64,000 nt of DNA from Zanthoxylum bungeanum (Eukaryota; Streptophyta; Magnoliopsida; Sapindales; Rutaceae): positions 1-64,000 of the forward strand of contig SKCR01006525.1 of NCBI GenBank assembly GCA_019454045.1. Reading direction: 5' to 3'. Below are positions 59,789-64,000 of the stretch, in pieces. The notes under the pieces were generated by a model. The model was not told the DNA's origin, made no database searches, and saw only the letters and a program-made list of their open reading frames with translations. The first letter of the stretch is position 1, and every line of letters begins with the position of its first letter. The translations under genes were made by a program, and so were the position numbers.

Positions 59789-60384
59789 TATATATGTTAA
59801 GTATGATTTAGAAAATCCTAGGCATCAATTAAAGTGATTGATGATGGGTGTGCTTGAATTATGAATAAGGTGTTGAATGATATTAGAGATATTGTTGATG
59901 ATGATATTATGCATTAAAATGGATGAAGTGGTGGTTTGTTTAAGGAGTTGATTTCGATAGTGAGAGGGATGAATATTGTTTAGGTTTTATGCATAATGTG
60001 TAAATGTAATGATAGAATGCATGTTAGTAATGGCTAAATCAAATAGGTTGAATACGGCAGTGAATAAAGGCATTAGGCAGTGAGTATGGGCATTAGTGTA
60101 GTGTGAACATGTCTCACTATTTCGGCCATTAAATAAATTTTAGACCTCCGTTTGATACACCGTAAAATTCTACGTAAATTAGACATAATAAGGTCCAACA
60201 TATCCAAAAATCATAATTTTTAGATGAAAGGTGAATTTATGTCGAATTTTATAATGTTTCCATCCTGCCATTAAGTTAGATCATGTTTTCTCTAAACAGC
60301 ATGTAGTGAGAATTGAAATTGAAATCCGTAAAAAGTCACATAAACTAGACACATAGAGGGTCACGTACTAAAATTTCTCGCCCT
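58906..60384 (+). mobile_element. 3' end and LTR fragment of a chromovirus-like gypsy element
   Basis: ATTTTGATTCGAGGACGAATC (near 59072) followed by TAATGGGGGAAAATTG (59097) is the standard 3' end of plant chromovirus pol plus its purine tract. LTR-like sequence with GTGACCGGGATAAAATTTTCC follows from about 59150. The (TA)n microsatellite at 59717-59790 lies inside it. The rest of the element is missing, so it is a remnant. Ends are not exact. Confidence 0.6.
59703..59790. repeat. (AC)n(TA)n microsatellite
   Basis: ACACACAC followed by about 35 TA units with slight breaks; may be mis-sized in the assembly. Confidence 0.9.
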
Positions 60385-60633
60385 TGTTCTGGTATCGTTA
60401 ATGTCAAAAATAAGTCAAAATACTGTATAAAATGGCTGTGCTTGCCTTGTGATTTCTCTCTATTATATAATATGTACAAAAGAATTCTATACATGGAAAA
60501 AAGGCTAAGTATATGTCAAATATTAAGCTAATTATTCTGAGGAGTAAATCAAGGAAATAAATAGAAACAAATATGGACAGCAAAGCTGTCCATTGACTAG
60601 AGCAAAGCTGTCTATTACAGCTGTCCATTGACA
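60385..60633 (-). repeat. probable 3' LTR of the right-edge copia
   Basis: About 249 bp. The minus-strand start TGTCAATGGACAGCTG contains three copies of an ACAGCT(G/T)T word, and a TATATAAT box lies near 60466. Confidence 0.55.
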
Positions 60634-60640
60634 GCCCCCC

Positions 60641-62794
60641 TCAAATTGATGCGGGTTGATCAACAAGCATCAATTTGCTACTTAAGTAGCAATGTCGATG
60701 ACGAGTGAGAGCCTTGGTGAATATATCGGTAATTTGTAGTTCAGTGGAAATGTGTGGAAGAGTGATAACACGAGCTTCAAAGGCTTCACGGATAGAATGA
60801 CAGTCGACTTCAATATGCTTTGTGCGCTCGTGATAGACAGGATTTGCCGTGATCTGAATAGCACTTGTATTATCGGCATGTAAAGGTGTAGGATTGTTCT
60901 CAGAGAAGTCTAACTCACCAAGCAAACCTCGAAGCCAAATAATTTCGGAACAAGCAAGAGACATCGCTCGGTACTCAGATTCTGTAGAGGACTTAGAAAC
61001 TCTGTCTTGCTTCTTACTCTTCCAGGAGATCAATGCATTACCTAAGAACACGCACCAACCAATGATGAAGCGACGTGTATCAGCACACCCAGCCCAATCA
61101 ATATCGCTATAAGCAACAAGACGAGGAGAATTGCCTGCGGGAAAGAATAAGCCACGGGCAGAAGTGCCCTGAACATAGCGTATGATCCTACGAACAACAG
61201 CCAAATGAAGATGACGAGGAGTATGAAGAAACTGGCTGACTTACTGTACAGCAAAAGAAATATCTGGTCTAGTGATGGTGAGATAGACAAGGCTACCCAC
61301 CAATTTCCGATATAAACTGGGATCAACAAGTAAGTCACCCTCCTCTTTGCGAAGCTTGACATTTAATTCCATGGGAGTATCAACAGAGGTAGCTTCCTGC
61401 AGTCCAGCTGTAGCCACTAAATCGCTAGCATATTTATGTTGATTGAGTGAAATACCAGAGGGACTACGGTGCACCTCAAGACCAAGAAAATACGTGAGAG
61501 ACCCAAGATCTTTCATATGAAAGGATTTTGAGAGATGGGTCTTGAGCTGAACAAGTAAAGCAGAATCAGAACCAGTGATCACAATATCATCATCATAAAC
61601 CAAAAGGAAAACAATACCCATGTCTGATTTCCGAAGAAACAATGAAGTGTCATACTTGCTCTGCTTGAAGGAAAATTGTAATAAAGTGGTTCGAAATTTA
61701 TCAAACCAGGCCCGCGGAGCTTGTTTGAGACCATAAAGAGAGCGACGAAGTTTACACACATTGGCGGTCGGAGAGGGAAACAATCCCGGGGGTGGCTTCA
61801 TATAAATACACTCTTTAAGATCGCCGTGAAGGAAAGCATTCTTAACATCCATCTGATGTAGTGGCCAATCATTGGAAGCAGCAAGAGCTAGGATCGTACG
61901 AACAGTAGTCATCTTAGCCACATGAGCAAATGTCTCCTCATAATTGACACCATATTCCTGATTGTTTCCAAGGACAACAAGCCGAGCTTTATAACGATCC
62001 AAACTTCCATCAGAGCGGACCTTGACTGAGTAAACCCATTTGCATCCCAGAGGAACTATAGTGGAAGGACAAGGCTCAATGTCCCATGTGTGATTGGCCT
62101 CTAGAGCGGCAATTTCTTCCTGCATAGCTTGTCGCCAACATTCATGCTTGACAGCATGTGAGTAGCATGTGGGAATATCAAAAGTGGACAATGCAGTAGT
62201 AAGAGCTGAAATAGAATTGCCAGAAGAAAAACCATACCTATCTGGGGGTACAGACACTCGAGAAGAGCGACGTACCAAAGGCTCTGGAGGTGCTGCAACT
62301 GACTGATTCTGGTGCATGTTAGGATCAGATGTCGGGTGAGCCACTGGAAGAGACCGTGGGTGGGATCGTCTCGTATACACCATACCTGGTTTAAAGCGAG
62401 AACTGACTTGATGAAGATCTGAGAACTGCTGCTCAAAAGAGGGGAGGACCACAGCAGAAGAAGAAGGCATAGATGACACAAGAAAGAAATGTTGATTTTC
62501 AAAGAAAATAACATTCCTAGAAATACGTGTACGATGTAATGTAGGATCATAGCAAACAAATCCCTTTTGACACACATTATATCCTAAGAATGCACATCTA
62601 ACAGATTGAGCAGATAATTTATGTCGCTCATAAGGAGGTAAATGAACAAAACATACACAACCAAAGATACGAAGATTATCATAACTAGGTTGCTTAGCAA
62701 ACAAGCGGAAATAGGGAGACTCCATGTGTAAAACTTGAGAAGGTAAACGATTAATCAAATGAGTAGCAGTCTTTAGAGCGTCAACCCAAAACAT
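60641..62794 (-). pseudogene. integrase C-terminus, RT and RNase H of the right-edge copia
   Basis: One frame over about 2.15 kb, broken by a single TAA at 61241-61243. Integrase C-terminus: FWVDALKTATHLINRLPS, FGCVCFVHLPP, AFLGYNVCQKGFVCYDP. RT: WRQAMQEEIAALEANHTWD, KWVYSVKVRSDGSLDRYKAR, MDVKNAFLHGDLKECIYM, LYGLKQAPRAWFDKF. The active site reads LLVYDDDIVITG, with YDDD instead of YVDD. RNase H: AGCADTRR, SWKSKKQDRVSKSSTESEYR, HADNTSAIQI, ITDIFTKALTRHRH. The premature stop falls between RT and RNase H (SFAVQ). Apart from that stop the frame is well kept. Confidence 0.92.
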
Positions 62795-63260
62795 GGATGA
62801 ACAGAAGATTCTAACAAAAGAGTACGTACCACATCAAGAAGATGACGATTTTTGCGTTCGGCTACTCCATTTTGTTGGGGAGTAGCAGGACATGAACGTT
62901 GATGGATAATACCTTTAGAAGCCAAGAATGCCTGAAACTCAGTAGACAAATATTCACCACCAGAATCTGTGCGTAATGTCTTAATATTCGCGGAAAATTG
63001 ATTTTCAACATAGGCTAAAAACTCAGTAAAAGTACGAAAAACCTCAGATTTAGAGCGAAGAAAATAAACCCAAGTGAATCTGCTATGATCATCAATGAAA
63101 GTCACATAGTATTTAAATTTTTCATGTGAACTAACCGGGGAAGGTCCCCAAACATCACTATGGATAAGATCAAAGCAGTGAGAAGTTCTACTAGCATGCA
63201 AAGGGAATGGAAGAGTTTTGCTTTTACCAAGTTTACAAGAATCACACTCAAGAGATCAAG
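62773..63260 (-). pseudogene. integrase core of the right-edge copia
   Basis: CDSCKLGKSKTLPFP completes the His-Cys finger (about 63215-63260). It is followed by FDLIHSDVWGPSPV, FIDDHSRFTWVYFLRSKSEV, LRTDSGGEYLSTEF and ATPQQNGVAERKNRHLLDV; the D, D and E residues are present. The frame ends at 62773 by a one-base difference in a T run (HPCF against MFWVDAL), joining the next piece. Confidence 0.9.
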
Positions 63261-63482
63261 AAGAATGTTTTTATTACCAAGAAAGCCAGAGTTCAATACA
63301 TGAGATAAGATTTAGTATTGGGATGACCTAGACGACGATGCCACACCATACTTAGATTAGGAACATTATTACAAGCAAAAGACAATAGAAGAAACTGGAG
63401 AAAGTGTTGGAACAGGTAAAAATAGTGGAAACAAGCGCCCCACTTTAGGTCCCTTCGCGATCGGCTCCCCCGTTACCTGGTC

Positions 63483-64000
63483 CTACACAACACAACCATC
63501 ACCAGAAAAATTAACAGCACAATTGTTATCAACTAATTGACCAACAGAAATAAGATTCGTGGAAAGCTGAGGAGCAAGAAACACATCGGTAAATGTAGAA
63601 GAGGCATTTCCGACAGCAGCGATTGGCAAAGAATCGCCATTGGCAGTCTGAATGGCAGATTGTCCAGCATATGGCCGAACATGAGACAGAGTTGTTGAAG
63701 TATTTGTCATGTGATTAGAAGCCCCCGAGTCTACATACCAAAGTGTAGTAGAATTTTTACCTTGAAACCCCATCGCAAATAATGCTGAAATGAGCATCTG
63801 TTGCACCATTTCAGGGGTGCAGTAAGGTGCTGCTGGAGGAGCAAGATCAGAGGAAGAACTTGAGGAAGAGCCATGTGCTGCAGAAGTCGCTGCTGGAGGA
63901 ACAGTAACATAAGTCTGAAATGCTTGGGCCTGACGATTCTGGGGGGGATACGACATTCTTTGATAATATGACCATTTTTCTTGCAATAAGAACAATATTT
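63483..64000 (-). pseudogene. gag end and protease of the right-edge copia (partial)
   Basis: The knuckle CSYCKKNGHIIKEC lies at about 63957-63997. A C7 homopolymer then shifts the frame, followed by a Ser/Ala-rich linker and protease WYVDSGASNHMTN with the DSG active site, then LSTNLISVGQLVDNNCAV. A TAG at 63483 replaces CAG, after which the same frame continues (DQVTG). The His of the integrase finger lies in the decayed stretch 63260-63470. Confidence 0.88.

Larger units (their letters stand above)
60385..64000 (-). mobile_element. Ty1/copia element, 3' two-thirds, runs off the right edge
   Basis: The 3' LTR is about 60385-60633, deduced from the purine tract TTTGAGGGGGGC (60634-60645, minus strand) and a TG...CA layout. 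The left end TGTTCTGGTATCG is tentative because the partner LTR lies outside. RNase H, RT, integrase, protease and a zinc knuckle follow rightward. 5' gag and LTR are beyond 64000. Confidence 0.88.

Overview
The window is plant nuclear DNA, almost certainly from a eudicot. The evidence is a 29- or 30-exon gene with GT-AG introns, plant-type Ty1/copia and Ty3/gypsy retrotransposons, MITEs, a SINE, and primer-binding sites of the plant tRNA-iMet and tRNA-Asp types. There is no bacterial or organellar signal. I cannot name the species.

Left part (1-13.75 kb): one intact-looking minus-strand gene, the FORGETTER1 / Strawberry notch (SBNO) orthologue. It encodes a large nuclear protein with two N-terminal zinc-ribbon-like modules, a DExD/H helicase core with DECH box, a C4HC3 PHD finger and a helicase C-like half. 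All 29 exons I could place join in frame. The usual C-terminal segment of the family is not found here; a different short terminal exon is in frame instead. Its introns hold a Tourist-like MITE, another MITE-like repeat and a 115-bp tandem duplication.

Middle (13.75-35.85 kb): a gypsy-type LTR contains a second solo LTR, which itself contains a hAT-type MITE with a perfect 8-bp target duplication. Next comes a decayed copy of intron 1 and exon 2 of the FORGETTER1-like gene, carrying a later SINE. Then comes an unknown 216-residue multi-pass membrane protein gene (minus strand). After it lie a Tnt1/Tork-type copia element (20335-27681, TSD GAATC, with a nested SIRE-like solo LTR) and a Tat-type gypsy element lacking pol (28147-35711, TSD TTATC). 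The gypsy element has three different tandem arrays and a nested solo LTR. Just beyond it is what looks like a stranded 5' leader exon of a host gene.

Right part (35.85-64 kb): a three-deep nest. A 5'-truncated copia (plus strand) is split by another copia with 2.4-kb LTRs (37958-55232, TSD GGTAC). One LTR of that copia is split by a non-autonomous gypsy element (47217-55068, near-match TSD CAACT/AAACT). That innermost element carries an intronless, frameshifted, full-length copy of a LOG-type cytokinin-activating enzyme gene between its LTRs, which is the most notable observation in the window. The right end holds a hAT MITE, a chromovirus-like gypsy 3' end and the 3' part of one more copia running off the edge.

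Only the FORGETTER1-like gene and perhaps the membrane-protein gene look like functional host genes. Many frameshifts in the retroelements are single-base homopolymer differences, so some of the decay could be consensus error in repeats.
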